The position numbers and the translations under genes were made by a program. Below, piece after piece: positions 6,497-7,383 of a DNA stretch of 7,383 nucleotides. The DNA comes from JAKZSU01 sp047517485. GTDB lineage: Bacteria; Pseudomonadota; Alphaproteobacteria; UBA7887. Numbering within the stretch: the stretch's first letter is position 1; every line of letters starts with the position of its first letter. The stretch lies in assembly GCA_047517485.1 (NCBI GenBank), contig JAKZSU010000254.1, positions 1 to 7,383 of the forward strand, given 5' to 3'. Under the pieces are notes generated by a model. It ran no database searches, was not told the DNA's origin, and saw nothing but the letters and a program-made list of their open reading frames with translations.

Positions 6497-7245
6497 TTAT
6501 GGGGCTCTGATACTGGCGAGGAACTTGCCCACGGTCTCGTTCAGATACTCCGATTGGCGAGACATCTCGCCGGCCGCCCCGAGAACGTTGGTCGAGGCCT
6601 TGCCCGTTTCTTCCGCACCTCTGGAAACGCCGGTGATGTTGCTGGTGACCTCCCGATTGCCGTTCGCCGCGTCCTGCACGCTGCCGGCGATCTCCTGGGT
6701 GGCGGCGCTTTGCTCCTCGACCGCGACGGCAATATTGGCGGCGATCTCGTTGACCTCGATGATAGTCTTGCCGATACCGCCGATGGCGTTGACGGCGTCA
6801 CCGGCGACGCTCTGCATGGCGGTGATTTGTTTGCCGATTTCGTCGGTCGCCTCGGCGGTCTGGTCGGCGAGGGACTTGACCTCGGCGGCGACCACGGCGA
6901 AGCCCCGGCCGGCATCGCCCGCGCGCGCCGCCTCGATGGTGGCATTGAGCGCGAGCAGTCTGGTCTGGTCAGCAATGGAGGTAATGATCTGGATAACCGC
7001 GCCAATCTCATCCGCCACCTCGGCCAGGCCCTGGACGGTGCCGTTGGTCTCCTCGGCCTCGGCCACCGCGCGCCGGGCGATTGCGGCCGATTGTTCGACC
7101 TGAACGCCGATCTCGCCGATCGAGGACGACATCTCCTCGGCCGCGGCAGCCACTGTTTGAACATTGGCCGTGGCCTGTTCCGAGGCCGAGGCGACCACGC
7201 TCGCCTGCTCGTTGGTCTCTTCAGCGGTGGCCAACATCGACTGCG
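6497..7245 (-). pseudogene. Methyl-accepting chemotaxis protein, 5'-truncated (signalling domain only)
   Basis: About 249 codons of the cytoplasmic signalling domain of a chemoreceptor, which would form a long four-helix coiled coil docking CheA and CheW. The conserved hairpin tip IADQTRLLALNATIEAA, then RAGDAGRGFAVVAAEVKSLA, lies around 6975-6875. Heptad-patterned methylation helices flank it (ATAEETNEQASVV; AVEEQSAATQEIA). The C-terminus (FLASIRAP, stop at 6497) is natural, with no CheR pentapeptide. The sensor domain, membrane segments and HAMP domain are missing. Family likeness stops at about QSMLATAEET near 7243, beyond which the sequence turns into the apparent end of an IS21-type element, and the frame meets a stop at 7316-7318. 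A GTG at 7273 or ATG at 7237 could still start a soluble fragment. Disruption by insertion is the simplest reading; the missing 5' half may lie beyond the element. Confidence 0.82.
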
Positions 7246-7251
7246 TGAGAA

Positions 7252-7322
7252 CGCCGGAGCAATAATCCCTCACTGAAGCGGCCGGAGAGTCTGGTTGCGC
7301 CGGAGCAAAATTCCGTCAGCGA
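7252..7322 (+). repeat. Pair of direct repeats at the IS left end
   Basis: CGCCGGAGCAA begins both copies (7252 and 7298, 46 bases apart), and similarity continues for 25 bases with five mismatches. A weaker third match (TTGGAGCGAA) lies near 7338. These are probably transposase-binding sites of the element. Confidence 0.65.
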
Positions 7323-7355
7323 TAGCCCTTTGCATTTTGGAGCGAAGGGTGGGGG

Positions 7356-7383
7356 ATGAAGCGAGTGGAACTGTATGGGCGGG
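7356..7383 (+). CDS. istA: IS21-family transposase (IstA-type), N-terminal start only
   Basis: Only nine full codons are in the window: MKRVELYGR. Many IS21-family IstA transposases (DDE integrase-type, with an N-terminal helix-turn-helix) begin with a very similar M-x-x-V-E-L-Y-x-x-V-R-R. A purine-rich AAGGGTGGGGG run stands just before the ATG as ribosome site. The placement about 110 bases inside the proposed element end fits this family, where istA is followed by the helper ATPase istB. The call rests on nine residues plus context, so it is tentative. Confidence 0.55.

Larger units (their letters stand above)
7246..7383 (+). mobile_element. Left end of an IS21-family insertion sequence (partial)
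   Basis: Three signs support an element end here. The chemoreceptor homology ends abruptly near this point. A 25-base sequence at 7252-7276 recurs at 7298-7322 with 20 identical positions, as expected for the multiple terminal transposase-binding repeats of IS21-type elements. A transposase-like frame begins at 7356. Both repeat copies have a TG six bases ahead (7246, 7292), and IS21-family ends usually start with TG, so 7246 is the best guess for the boundary; it could lie anywhere in about 7241-7262. The element continues past the window, and its other end and target duplication cannot be seen. Confidence 0.6.

Noticed and set aside
6893..6970. Arg in place of Asn in the receptor tip (QTR instead of QTN)
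   Set aside because: Lys or Arg at this place occurs in other functional receptors that I recall, so it is not by itself a sign of decay.
6554..7276. Long plus-strand frame opposite the chemoreceptor
   Set aside because: The Gly/Asp/Leu-rich translation mirrors the codon pattern of the minus-strand coiled coil; the minus strand carries the unmistakable receptor tip motif.

Overview
The window looks like high-GC chromosomal DNA from an alphaproteobacterium, most likely of the Rhodospirillales or rhizobial type. The grounds are the strong G/C bias at third codon positions, a class III cyclase of the cyclase-membrane segment-TolB-like-TPR design that is common in those groups, and an alphaproteobacterial style of chemoreceptor signalling domain. 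This placement is inferred from protein style and not from a marker gene.

Left part (1-3634): an iron-dependent alcohol dehydrogenase gene on the minus strand is divergent, across a gap of about 115 bases, from a tightly packed plus-strand run of three genes. These are a bifunctional type IV prepilin peptidase with both cysteine pairs and both catalytic aspartates, an ABC-2 type membrane permease whose ATG overlaps the peptidase stop (ATGA), and a membrane-anchored helical-repeat protein that starts 7 bases after the permease stop. The spacing indicates one operon. No ABC ATPase is present, so the permease partner must lie elsewhere.

Middle (3635-5881): a 324-base gap leads to a 640-codon adenylate/guanylate cyclase-like gene, with two small hairpins just before its start. 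The protein has an N-terminal cyclase domain, one membrane segment, a TolB-N-like domain and C-terminal TPRs. Its two metal aspartates and the Asn/Arg pair are present, but the position that is Lys in classical adenylate cyclases is Asp.

Right part (5882-7383): 615 bases without a convincing gene hold a tandem, imperfectly duplicated element of about 214 bases. Each copy begins with the same TACGGGGACACAATACTGA box. Next comes, on the minus strand, the C-terminal signalling half of a methyl-accepting chemotaxis protein. It is cut off at about 7245 by what appears to be the left end of an IS21-family insertion sequence: a 25-base direct repeat occurs twice at the end, and a reading frame beginning MKRVELYGR runs off the window. 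The right third therefore reads as a mobile, decaying region beside a stable housekeeping/secretion operon.
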